DNA from: Fischerella muscicola PCC 7414 | Lineage (GTDB): Bacteria > Cyanobacteriota > Cyanobacteriia > Cyanobacteriales > Nostocaceae | Direction of reading: 5' to 3' | Assembly: GCF_000317205.1 (NCBI RefSeq) | Contig: NZ_AJLK01000058.1 | Location: 1-64,000 of the forward strand | Length of the DNA: 64,000 nt | Shown: piece by piece, positions 9,784 to 19,646 of the stretch | Numbering within the stretch: the stretch's first letter is position 1 | Layout: each line of letters opens with the position of its first letter | The notes under the pieces: model-generated | What the model was told of the DNA's origin: nothing | The model's input: the letters and a program-made list of their open reading frames with translations, nothing else | Database searches by the model: none | Position numbers and translations under genes: made by a program

Positions 9784-11033
9784 TTAGGGTACTTAACTAA
9801 TTGACTCTAATTAGATAAGTCTTGTATAGTGTCCCTTATGGGAAGCAAAGCTTACAAATTCAGAATCTATCCAAATAATGAACAGTCAGCTTTTTTGGCA
9901 AAATGTTTTGGCTGCTCAAGATTTGTCTACAATTATTTTTTGAGAGTCACCACAGATATTTACGCTGAGTCTAAAAAATCTCTGCGCTACAAAGAGTGGG
10001 CAAAGCTTTTAGTGAATTTGAAATCTGAATTTGAATGGCTTAAAGAAGTTAATTCCCAATCACTACAACAAACACTTAAAGACTTAGAATCTGCATTTAC
10101 ACGTTTTTTTAAAAAGTTAGGGGGATTCCCAAACTTTAAAAAGAGAAGTCATCGGCAATCGTTTCGAGTACCACAGTATTTTTCAATAGATGAGAACGGT
10201 TTTTTAAGACTACCAAAGATGACACCGATTAAGATGGTGATTCATCGGAAAATATTGGGAACACCGAAAAATGTAACCATCTCTAAAACTCCCTCTGGTA
10301 AATATTACGCTTCAATTGTGACCGAACAAGATATCCCCCATGCACCATTGAACGGGGACAAGATTGGACTAGATTTGGGGGTAAAAGAATTTGTGATTAC
10401 ATCAACTGGAGAAAAGTTTGAAAATCCCAGATATTTTCAGAGGTCATTGCGCCGACTCAAAATTAGACAAAAGAGGTTAAGCAGGAAACAAAAAGGTTCT
10501 AATAATCGTAACAAAGCCTTATTAACCGTTGCCAAAATTCACGAAAAAGTGGCTAACCAACGACAAGACTACCAGCATAAAATCAGTCTCAAACTGACTT
10601 GCAAAAACCAAGCAATATCAGTGGAAAGTCTGAATATCAAGGGCATGGTAAAAAACCGTAAGTTAGCTAAACAAATTAGTGATGTTGCTTGGGGTAATTT
10701 CCTGACGATGTTAGAGTACAAGGGTGATATCTATGGTTGTGAGATTCACTACGTAGATAGATTTTTCCCTAGTTCTAAAAGATGCTCTAATTGTGGTTAC
10801 ATCAAAGAAGATTTAACACTTTCTATTCGTGAGTGGCAGTGTCCTGAATGTCAAATCATTTGGGACACAGATGTCAACGCAGCAATCAATTTAATGTTGT
10901 TTTCGCAAGTTAAAATACCCTTGGAAGAAGGGAAATTTACGCCTGACCAGCTAGTTGTAAGACTAGGTATGAACCGGGATACTGGTTCAGGGCAGGAAGC
11001 TCTAAGTAAAGCCTAGCAAAACTTAGGGTACTT
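9784..11033 (+). mobile_element. TnpB-only IS200/IS605-type element, boundaries inferred
   Basis: The single gene is tnpB; no tnpA is present. The 11-mer TTAGGGTACTT occurs at 9784-9794 and again at 11023-11033, bracketing the gene. A hairpin (GACT...AGTC, 9803-9821) lies inside the left end. A GAACC/GGTTC hairpin (10971-10988) overlaps the gene 3' end, where the right end and guide RNA scaffold are expected. Exact ends and the target-adjacent motif need comparison with an empty site. Confidence 0.55.
9838..11016 (+). CDS. TnpB RNA-guided nuclease (IS200/IS605 OrfB family)
   Basis: This 392-residue TnpB is the family of RNA-guided DNA endonucleases from which Cas12 arose. The RuvC residues are all present: D179 in IGLDLGVKEF, E263 in SVESLNIKG and D345 in DTDVNAAINL. 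The zinc-finger cysteines are C316, C319, C335 and C338. Length and motif spacing are normal, so the protein is probably active. GTG at 9829 is an alternative start, but the family begins MGSKAYKFRIYP as here. The guide RNA is expected to overlap the 3' end of the gene. No TnpA accompanies it, so any movement would need a transposase elsewhere. Confidence 0.93.
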   Translation: MGSKAYKFRIYPNNEQSAFLAKCFGCSRFVYNYFLRVTTDIYAESKKSLRYKEWAKLLVNLKSEFEWLKEVNSQSLQQTLKDLESAFTRFFKKLGGFPNFKKRSHRQSFRVPQYFSIDENGFLRLPKMTPIKMVIHRKILGTPKNVTISKTPSGKYYASIVTEQDIPHAPLNGDKIGLDLGVKEFVITSTGEKFENPRYFQRSLRRLKIRQKRLSRKQKGSNNRNKALLTVAKIHEKVANQRQDYQHKISLKLTCKNQAISVESLNIKGMVKNRKLAKQISDVAWGNFLTMLEYKGDIYGCEIHYVDRFFPSSKRCSNCGYIKEDLTLSIREWQCPECQIIWDTDVNAAINLMLFSQVKIPLEEGKFTPDQLVVRLGMNRDTGSGQEALSKA

Positions 11034-11081
11034 CACCTTGGTTATTATGGAATAATTTTGCTGTTTTGATTGGGAGTGGTT

Positions 11082-12518
11082 ATGGCAACTAGTAATGTGT
11101 CACCCAATTCTGAATCAAGCGAGTCAGAAAAATCCACATCCATTCCCAAAGTGAAACTATGGACAATGTTTCGACTGGGCCTGTTTCAGATGGCATTGGG
11201 CATCATGTCGATTCTGACTTTGGGAGTGCTAAATCGAGTCATGATTGAGGAATTGCGAGTGCCAGCACTAATTGTAGCTGGGGCGATCGCAATGCATCAA
11301 TTTGTGGCTCCGATCAGAGTGTGGTTTGGGCAAATGTCAGACACCAAGCCTTTGCTTGGCTATCACCGCAGTGGTTATGTTTGGGTTGGTGCAGCTTTAT
11401 TTGCGATCGTCTCATTTTTCGCTGTGCAAGTAGTTTGGCAACTGGGCTTCAGTTTGCAGTCAGGTTGGACAACTCAAACCTCTGGTTGGGCTGCACTTTT
11501 AGCTTTGATCTTTGCCCTCTACGGAGTTGCCATTAGTGCTAGTTCCACACCTTTTGCAGCGTTGTTAGTCGATGTTTCCGATGAAGACAACCGCTCAAAA
11601 TTGGTGGGGGTTGTGTGGTCAATGCTGATGGTGGGTATTATTATTGGGGCAATTATTAGCAGTGGTTTACTCAGACAAATTACCTTAGATGCACCCCTAG
11701 AGGTAATCCAAATTCAAGTCAACCGCCTGTTTTTGATCGTCCCAGGCATTGCTTTCGCACTTTGTCTGCTATCAACAGTCGGTGTGGAAAAGAAATATTC
11801 TCGCTTTACCATGCGTTCCACAGCGACTAACCGTGAAGATAAGATTACTCTTGGTATGGCAATGCAGGTGTTAACTGCTAGCCGCCAAACAGCAATATTT
11901 TTCACATTTTTGCTGTTGATGACACTCAGCTTGTTTATGCAGGATGCGGTGTTGGAACCCTACGGCGGTGAAGTCTTTAAAATGACTATTGCCGAAACCA
12001 CAAAACTCAATGCTTTCTTTGGTACAGGGACGCTAATTGGCTTGAGTTTGACTGGCTTTTTGATTGCCCCGCGTTTGGGTAAGAAAAATACAACCAAGCT
12101 CGGATGCGTGGCTGTGGCAGTTTGCTTGATAATAATTGTCCTAGCAGGGACTACTGCTAATGCCAAATTCCTGCAATGGAGTTTAATCTTGTTTGGTTTT
12201 GCTTCTGGTGTCACTACTACTGGGGCACTCAGCTTAATGCTGGATCTGACTGCTGCGGAAACCGCTGGTACATTCATTGGTGCTTGGGGGTTAGCGCAGG
12301 CAATGGCAAGGGCCCTAGCTACGGTTTCTGGTGGCGCAGTGCTAAACTTGGGTAAATCTTTACTGACAACGCCATTATTTGCCTATGGGTTGGTGTTTGC
12401 CATACAAGCCGTAATCATGTTGTTGGCGCTAGGATTATTGAATTGGGTGAATGTCACAGAATTTCAGCGCAATGCTAAACAAGCGATCGCATCTATATTG
12501 GAAAGCGAATTAGATTAA
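11082..12518 (+). CDS. PucC/BCD-family MFS transporter
   Basis: This 478-residue protein has about 12 membrane helices and matches the BCD (bacteriochlorophyll delivery) branch of the major facilitator superfamily. Typical segments are LGLFQMALGIMSILTLGVLN near the N-terminus and the loop SDTKPLLGYHRSGYVW. Relatives (PucC, LhaA) assist light-harvesting complex assembly in purple bacteria. In cyanobacteria a role in chlorophyll or pigment handling is suspected, not shown. ATG at 11082 follows GGGAG at 11072-11076. It starts only about 50 bp downstream of the TnpB element. Confidence 0.88.
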   Translation: MATSNVSPNSESSESEKSTSIPKVKLWTMFRLGLFQMALGIMSILTLGVLNRVMIEELRVPALIVAGAIAMHQFVAPIRVWFGQMSDTKPLLGYHRSGYVWVGAALFAIVSFFAVQVVWQLGFSLQSGWTTQTSGWAALLALIFALYGVAISASSTPFAALLVDVSDEDNRSKLVGVVWSMLMVGIIIGAIISSGLLRQITLDAPLEVIQIQVNRLFLIVPGIAFALCLLSTVGVEKKYSRFTMRSTATNREDKITLGMAMQVLTASRQTAIFFTFLLLMTLSLFMQDAVLEPYGGEVFKMTIAETTKLNAFFGTGTLIGLSLTGFLIAPRLGKKNTTKLGCVAVAVCLIIIVLAGTTANAKFLQWSLILFGFASGVTTTGALSLMLDLTAAETAGTFIGAWGLAQAMARALATVSGGAVLNLGKSLLTTPLFAYGLVFAIQAVIMLLALGLLNWVNVTEFQRNAKQAIASILESELD

Positions 12519-12524
12519 TTTTAA

Positions 12525-12672
12525 TTTGTTGGTTGTTGGTGGTTGATTGTTGGTAGTTGATAGTTGGTGGTTGATAGTTGATTGTTACAACACCCAAACA
12601 ACAAAGACCAAACATCAAACACCAAACAACAAACAACAAACAACCAACAACAAACAACCAACAATAAACTAT
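12525..12672. repeat. Short tandem repeats forming an inverted pair
   Basis: The left half is built of GTTGGTGGTTGATTGTTG-like units and the right half of CAAACAACAAACAACCAAC-like units, so the transcript could fold into a long imperfect hairpin. This fills the space between the PucC-like gene and the inositol monophosphatase gene. Similar blocks recur at 8556-8661, 39969-40080, 49504-49604 and 58933-59000. Confidence 0.7.
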
Positions 12673-12679
12673 TTATCAA

Positions 12680-13486
12680 ATGACCGAACTTTGGACTACA
12701 GTTTTAGAGTTTGCCCAAATTACTACCGCCAGGGTAGGTAAGCAGTTAATGGAAGATTTTGGGCAAGTACAAGCTTCCCATAAAGCTGATGGTTCTTTAG
12801 TCACCCGTGCTGATAAATGGGCTGATCAAGAATTGCGAAATGCGATCGCCTCTACATTTCCTGATTATGGAATTTTGACTGAAGAGGGTGACAAGGTTTT
12901 TCCTGGTACAGAATGGTGTTGGGTAGTTGATCCGTTGGATGGCACTACTAACTTTACGCGTGGTATTCCCATTTGGTCAATTTCGCTAGGGTTACTGTAT
13001 AAAGGCACACCTGTTTTTGGATATGTTTACGTGCCACCACTCAGAGAATCATTTCACGGCTTCTGGGAGGGTTCATCGGGTCTAGGAGCTTCCACGGGGG
13101 CTTTTCGCAATTATCACCCGATTCATACTAGTGAAGAAGATCCCAGTCAGCATCACTTTTTTAACCTCTGTTCCCGTAGTACCTCGGTAATCAAACAAGA
13201 TTTTCCTTGTAAAATTAGGATGCTGGGTGTTGCTAGCTATAACTTCCTGACAGTTGCCACAGGAGCAGTATTAGGTGGTGTGGAAGCGACACCAAAAGTT
13301 TGGGATATAGCCGCCGCTTGGGTAATAGTCAAAGCTGCGGGAGGAAGTTGGATCTCACTCAAATCAGAACCTTTTCCTTTGTCTGCTGGCGTTGATTATA
13401 GCGATCGCTCTTTCCCCACTTTGGTTGTCAGTCGTCCAGAATTGGTGTCTACATTTAAGCCATGTTTGGAAGAGTTGAAGATTTGA
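12680..13486 (+). CDS. Inositol monophosphatase family protein
   Basis: This 268-residue, Mg2+-dependent phosphatase belongs to the IMPase/FBPase superfamily. The metal-binding signature VVDPLDGTTNF is intact near residue 87. An upstream EEG motif (LTEEGDK) and the second signature WDIAAAWVIVKAAGG are also present. Substrates in the family include inositol phosphate, histidinol phosphate and PAP. The sequence does not decide between them. It is followed by the CRISPR leader region on the same strand. Confidence 0.9.
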   Translation: MTELWTTVLEFAQITTARVGKQLMEDFGQVQASHKADGSLVTRADKWADQELRNAIASTFPDYGILTEEGDKVFPGTEWCWVVDPLDGTTNFTRGIPIWSISLGLLYKGTPVFGYVYVPPLRESFHGFWEGSSGLGASTGAFRNYHPIHTSEEDPSQHHFFNLCSRSTSVIKQDFPCKIRMLGVASYNFLTVATGAVLGGVEATPKVWDIAAAWVIVKAAGGSWISLKSEPFPLSAGVDYSDRSFPTLVVSRPELVSTFKPCLEELKI

Positions 13487-13773
13487 ACTTTGGCACTCTC
13501 CAAGTTGCTCGATTGACTTTATGGTGCAGATGGGTAGGTGTAAAAATCAGCTAGTCTATAAAAAGTACCTTAATCCGTTTGACAGCAATAGTTTCATCGA
13601 TTAAGTACCGAAGATAGGTCTGCACCAGTAGTAAAAAGCTTACTATACAAAGCTTTCAGGCTTAAATTTTGAGAGACTTTCTTGTTACCTAATAGCTGAA
13701 ATGATATTATGATGACAGGTTTGCACCACTGTACCTTGAAAACTAAATACTGTAAGGGTTTGAGTCCATAGCA
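13487..13773 (+). promoter_or_regulatory. Probable CRISPR leader
   Basis: This A/T-rich, non-coding 287 bp lies directly 5' of the first repeat. Its placement as leader rests on orientation. The repeats end in ATTGAAAC to the right and the degenerate terminal repeat lies at the far right end, so new spacers should be added here at the left. The array promoter is expected in this segment; no -10/-35 pair is clear enough to mark. Confidence 0.6.
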
Positions 13774-16700
13774 GTTGAAATCAACTAAAATCCCTATCAG
13801 GGATTGAAACTGGCAGTTTCGGATAAGGTGAGAAGCGTCGGGAGTTGAAATCAACTAAAATCCCTATCAGGGATTGAAACAGCAAATGCGCGAGTGGGGA
13901 ATAAGGGGAGGACACAGTTGAAATCAACTAAAATCCCTATCAGGGATTGAAACTGCGTAAGCCACTGAAGGAATCGTGGTGCCTAAAGTTGAAATCAACT
14001 AAAATCCCTATCAGGGATTGAAACGGCAGCCCTGTAGAACTCACAAATCAAGTTTGCAAGTTGAAATCAACTAAAATCCCTATCAGGGATTGAAACGTAC
14101 AAAATCTGGAATAATTCAAGTAATTTGCCGATTGCGTTGAAATCAACTAAAATCCCTATCAGGGATTGAAACAAGGACTTATAAGCTATTTTAGCTTTAA
14201 AATTCTGTTGAAATCAACTAAAATCCCTATCAGGGATTGAAACAATTTTTTATGAACGGAGGGGCAGTTGATTCAAAAAAGTTGAAATCAACTAAAATCC
14301 CTATCAGGGATTGAAACAATTAGCTTATACAGCTAAAATCAAGCTTTTAAAGTTGAAATCAACTAAAATCCCTATCAGGGATTGAAACCAATCATCATAA
14401 ACCGCGATCGCGCTTCCCATGTGAGCAGTGTTGAAATCAACTAAAATCCCTATCAGGGATTGAAACTCTTCTAGAGATTCAATAAAAGATTCTGGAATTT
14501 CAGCTGAAGTTGAAATCAACTAAAATCCCTATCAGGGATTGAAACAGTCTTGGTGTCCATTGTCCCTTCTAATGGAATAGTTGAAATCAACTAAAATCCC
14601 TATCAGGGATTGAAACGTTTGATCAACCGTGATATACTCGCTCCATGATTTGAGTTGAAATCAACTAAAATCCCTATCAGGGATTGAAACTGATAAGATT
14701 TAAATTGGAATATCCCCTATATTTACGTTGAAATCAACTAAAATCCCTATCAGGGATTGAAACCTTTTTCTAAACGCTTATTAACAGATCCTAGAAAAGC
14801 TAAGTTGAAATCAACTAAAATCCCTATCAGGGATTGAAACCGGTACGAGATCTCCGATAAGGCTCTAGATACGGAGTTGAAATCAACTAAAATCCCTATC
14901 AGGGATTGAAACGGCTGTCCTGGATTCCATGGCGCAACAGGTTGGAGAGTTGAAATCAACTAAAATCCCTATCAGGGATTGAAACTTGCGGATCCGCTCC
15001 AAATACTTCCCCTACAGCGTGTTGAAATCAACTAAAATCCCTATCAGGGATTGAAACGCGGAAGTGTTGTGCGCGGTGTAGTGCTGCTGGATGTTGAAAT
15101 CAACTAAAATCCCTATCAGGGATTGAAACGATTGTGTAAGAGTCCAAATTCCCAGGCGTGAAATGTTGAAATCAACTAAAATCCCTATCAGGGATTGAAA
15201 CGCTTCAAGCCGTGGCGATCGCAATAATCCCAAACTGTTGAAATCAACTAAAATCCCTATCAGGGATTGAAACGCCTTATTATCTTGTTGATGACGAAAT
15301 TCAAGCTTGTTGAAATCAACTAAAATCCCTATCAGGGATTGAAACCAATTGGGTTTGAAGCTGGCCAACTCCTTAGGCATTCGAGGTTGAAATCAACTAA
15401 AATCCCTATCAGGGATTGAAACTTCACCAGCCGAGAACCGATCCCTTGGCCTCGGTAATGTTGAAATCAACTAAAATCCCTATCAGGGATTGAAACTGGA
15501 TGATCCTCCACCCTTCTATAGCGCAATTATCAGTTGAAATCAACTAAAATCCCTATCAGGGATTGAAACAGGCTTTTCCCACTACCAGTTGGCATAGCCA
15601 AAAGTTGAAATCAACTAAAATCCCTATCAGGGATTGAAACATCTGGCACAAATGTTTCAACCTCCGACTCTTGATAAGTTGAAATCAACTAAAATCCCTA
15701 TCAGGGATTGAAACCCACATAGAGGCGGCGCTAATGGAGATCCGACGGGTTGAAATCAACTAAAATCCCTATCAGGGATTGAAACGTTGCTTAAGGGCAT
15801 CGATGAATTGGGGGTTCTTCTGGAGTGTTGAAATCAACTAAAATCCCTATCAGGGATTGAAACCCTAGCATCCCGAGCCTCCTCCAAAAGGGTGCGGAGT
15901 TGAAATCAACTAAAATCCCTATCAGGGATTGAAACAAACTAGGGAGGTTACATGACCTACACTTTCTACGATAGTTGAAATCAACTAAAATCCCTATCAG
16001 GGATTGAAACCCATTTTTTCCAATTTGCTTTTATTCCTGTCCAGGGTTGAAATCAACTAAAATCCCTATCAGGGATTGAAACGCTATTTGGCGCGAATTA
16101 GCTGCTTAATATCAAGTTGAAATCAACTAAAATCCCTATCAGGGATTGAAACATCTAAATCGTAGTCCACATCAAACCCAGAAAACTTTAGTTGAAATCA
16201 ACTAAAATCCCTATCAGGGATTGAAACCCTGATAATGCGGTCAAATTTGAACAATCCTTCAGTTGAAATCAACTAAAATCCCTATCAGGGATTGAAACCA
16301 AAAGCATCCCTTTACCAGATCCAGGAAGACCCGTTGAAATCAACTAAAATCCCTATCAGGGATTGAAACATTACAAAGTTATTACAAAGTTATTACACGG
16401 ATTGTTGAAATCAACTAAAATCCCTATCAGGGATTGAAACGAGTTACAGCCGCTTGCAAGACCAGAACTGTTTGGTTGAAATCAACTAAAATCCCTATCA
16501 GGGATTGAAACTTGCAAATAATCCTCTAGTGTGCTACTGATTTCAGCGTTGAAATCAACTAAAATCCCTATCAGGGATTGAAACTAAAAGCGCTAGTTTC
16601 ATTTATTTGGTCTCCTTTGTTGTTGAAATCAACTAAAATCCCTATCAGGGATTGAAACTACTTAATCGGTGCGATCGCATTTGATTGGAACGTTGAAATC

Positions 16701-18917
16701 AACTAAAATCCCTATCAGGGATTGAAACTCGACCCCCACGGGTTCGGTTTGGGTCTCATCTCTGTTGAAATCAACTAAAATCCCTATCAGGGATTGAAAC
16801 CGTAGCGGTAGAAGCCGCGAGTACGGGATCGGACATGAGTTGAAATCAACTAAAATCCCTATCAGGGATTGAAACGACCTTGATAGGTTTCTTGAACTCA
16901 TCCCTTTGGAGTTGAAATCAACTAAAATCCCTATCAGGGATTGAAACCAGGATCGTGCGGACTGTGCAGAATCTATACAGTTGAAATCAACTAAAATCCC
17001 TATCAGGGATTGAAACATAAAAGGCAGTCTTAGCAATACCTAATTCTTTGCAAAGTTGAAATCAACTAAAATCCCTATCAGGGATTGAAACTTTCTCCAG
17101 CAGACTTTCCCGCCTGCCTTTGGACGGTTGAAATCAACTAAAATCCCTATCAGGGATTGAAACAATTCTGTGTGGGCGCTTTTTGTCGTGAAAATAATGT
17201 TGAAATCAACTAAAATCCCTATCAGGGATTGAAACGCTCCCCTTGGTTTCCCCCCCTTACTCTCCAAGAGGGTTGAAATCAACTAAAATCCCTATCAGGG
17301 ATTGAAACCCATACTCCTTACTCGAGACTAAGGTTAAGTAGTTGAAATCAACTAAAATCCCTATCAGGGATTGAAACAAATGCTTGCCAGATGCTCTTCC
17401 AGGCCTTTAGGGTTGAAATCAACTAAAATCCCTATCAGGGATTGAAACAAATGCTTGCCAGATGCTCTTCCAGGCCTTTAGGGTTGAAATCAACTAAAAT
17501 CCCTATCAGGGATTGAAACAGATTGTTAGGAGTGCCAAAGAGGTCAAATACGTCCGTTGAAATCAACTAAAATCCCTATCAGGGATTGAAACATTATAAA
17601 CAACGGTTGTTGCAGACTCATATTGCAGGCGGTTGAAATCAACTAAAATCCCTATCAGGGATTGAAACGAGCAGCGCTTATTGCGTTTAGCGTTTTTCCA
17701 CCTGCTATGGTTGAAATCAACTAAAATCCCTATCAGGGATTGAAACCAAGAAGATCCAGAAAATCGCCAAAAGGATGTACGTTGAAATCAACTAAAATCC
17801 CTATCAGGGATTGAAACATCGTATTTGGAGGCTTCTTCTTGCTCGATCTTGGTTGAAATCAACTAAAATCCCTATCAGGGATTGAAACTGGAGATCGCTT
17901 CCAGACTTGCAGACAAAACATTTAAGTTGAAATCAACTAAAATCCCTATCAGGGATTGAAACCGGTCTTGGTGGCAGCAGCTTCCTAGCATTCTTGGCGT
18001 TGAAATCAACTAAAATCCCTATCAGGGATTGAAACACTTGCAGGCGATGCCAACACCAAATCAGGTGTAGGTTGAAATCAACTAAAATCCCTATCAGGGA
18101 TTGAAACATTGACGCATGGGAGGGTAAAATACAGGGGAGCTTGCGCAAAGTTGAAATCAACTAAAATCCCTATCAGGGATTGAAACGCAAGCAAGTCCAT
18201 CCACCCCATAAAAGCTAGCGTTGAAATCAACTAAAATCCCTATCAGGGATTGAAACTTGTGCGATCGCAATACCGACTACTCCAGCAGCAGGTTGAAATC
18301 AACTAAAATCCCTATCAGGGATTGAAACGCCTTCAATTGGTGGAAACAAAACAGAATGCCGTGGTTGAAATCAACTAAAATCCCTATCAGGGATTGAAAC
18401 GCGATCGTGCAAATCCCATCGCTTTCTAAATCTATGTTGAAATCAACTAAAATCCCTATCAGGGATTGAAACACTACACCCTATTCTTGGAGAGGAAAAA
18501 CTTATCAGTACGGTTGAAATCAACTAAAATCCCTATCAGGGATTGAAACTTACGGATTTCTTTCTCTTGACTTTACCTTTGCCGTGGTTGAAATCAACTA
18601 AAATCCCTATCAGGGATTGAAACGCTTAATGCAGAATTATTACCTCTTTGAAGAGTTGGTTGAAATCAACTAAAATCCCTATCAGGGATTGAAACTCCTT
18701 GTTCCAGGATCGACACGGGGTTAGCTGGCTCTCCGAGTTGAAATCAACTAAAATCCCTATCAGGGATTGAAACTCCCTTAGGCCCTACAGGATATCTAGT
18801 TGTCTAGAGTTGAAATCAACTAAAATCCCTATCAGGGATTGAAACTTCAAGAACAACACGGAAGATATAGGGAATATATCGTTGAAATCAACTAAAATCC
18901 CTATCAGGGATTGAAAC
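13774..18917 (+). CRISPR. CRISPR array, 71 repeats of 37 bp and 70 spacers
   Basis: The repeat begins GTTGAAATCAACTAAAATCC and ends CTATCAGGGATTGAAAC. It contains two inverted repeats: GTTGA/TCAAC at the 5' end and AATCCCT/AGGGATT around a three-base loop near the 3' end. By manual count there are 71 copies that look identical, the last at 18881-18917, with spacers of 32-42 bp (mean about 36). The ATTGAAAC 3' end is the usual 8-nt crRNA handle of class 1 (type I/III) systems. No cas gene occurs in this window, so subtype is not assigned. Spacers 50 and 51 are identical. The array has stop codons in all plus frames and reads open through FQSLIGILVDFN on the minus strand, so apparent minus-strand ORFs here are not genes. 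Confidence 0.98.
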
Positions 18918-18953
18918 CCAGCTAATTTTGCTGATGCTTTGGGCTGAGTTCCG

Positions 18954-18990
18954 AGTGGAAATGACTTAAAATTCCCTGAAATAGATACAT
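18954..18990 (+). repeat. Degenerate terminal CRISPR repeat
   Basis: After a final 36-bp spacer-sized segment, the sequence GTGGAAATGACTTAAAATTC aligns to the start of the array repeat with several changes, and the 3' half is lost. Such decay marks the trailer end and fixes the array direction as left to right. Confidence 0.7.
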
Positions 18991-19075
18991 CAGAAGAAGA
19001 TGAAAATTAACTGTGGGTGATTCTTCCTTAGATTGCTGAAAGATGTTAGTTAAAAGGGGTTAACATTCTTATCTT

Positions 19076-19096
19076 AAGTTAGCTATAAGCTAACTT
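19076..19096. other. 9-bp perfect hairpin 3' of the CRISPR array
   Basis: AAGTTAGCT at 19076-19084 pairs with AGCTAACTT at 19088-19096 around the loop ATA. No T-run follows, so it is not a textbook rho-independent terminator, though it could end or stabilise the array transcript. A second hairpin (CCACACTG/CAATGTGG, one mismatch) lies around 19190-19212. I see nothing else in the remainder of 18991-19353. Confidence 0.45.
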
Positions 19097-19353
19097 TACC
19101 TTTGAGCGCAAAATTTATTTCAGCGCTTAACAAGTCTGTCATTCGGTTAGATTGAAAGCGAATGAAATTAACCTAACCTTGCAATATAAAACCACACTGT
19201 TGTAGCAATGTGGTGAGATTTACGTATAGCACTTTAAAGTTAGGAGATTTAATTCATAATCACCATCGAGTGGTGTTATTGTAAGCTACAAAGTCGAAGT
19301 TCAGCATTCCGGACGAAACACAAACATTTTTTGGACAACAACCTTAAGAAAAA

Positions 19354-19497
19354 ATGATGTCGCAAAAAAATCCCTGGACTATAGTCTTAGTCGTGATCGT
19401 GTCAATTGCTGCCACCCAGATAGGTTTTCGTAACCTGATGTGGTTTTTGGATACTATTAATCTCATCCACACTCAGCCTTCTTCACATCAGAGATAA
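19354..19497 (+). CDS. Possible 47-residue single-helix membrane protein
   Basis: An ATG-ATG pair opens a 47-codon frame. The product has an N-terminal MSQKNPW, a hydrophobic helix (TIVLVVIVSIAATQIGF) and a polar tail ending in SSHQR. The shape resembles real small cyanobacterial membrane proteins. The Shine-Dalgarno sequence is weak (AAGAA). I recognise no family. It could also be chance. Confidence 0.4.
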   Translation: MMSQKNPWTIVLVVIVSIAATQIGFRNLMWFLDTINLIHTQPSSHQR

Positions 19498-19646
19498 CAC
19501 TGAAATCACTACTTGCTATTGAAGAAGGCAGATGGCAGAAGGAACCATCACAAATTATTAGAAAACTCTGCGTACCTCTGCGTACCCTCCGCGCGCCTCT
19601 GCGTTTAAAAAAACCAAACTTATACGCAAAACCTTACTTAAATCTA

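Noticed and set aside
16370-16403. Spacer 36 with an internal ATTACAAAGTT direct repeat
   Set aside because: Probably reflects a repetitive protospacer; no sign that it alters the array.
13594-18474. Many minus-strand open frames of 60-124 codons across 13.6-18.5 kb
   Set aside because: They run through CRISPR repeats, giving repeated FQSLIGILVDFN blocks; the openness comes from the repeat sequence, not from genes.
19076-19096. Rho-independent terminator for the CRISPR transcript
   Set aside because: The stem is perfect but no U-run follows, so I list it only as a hairpin.
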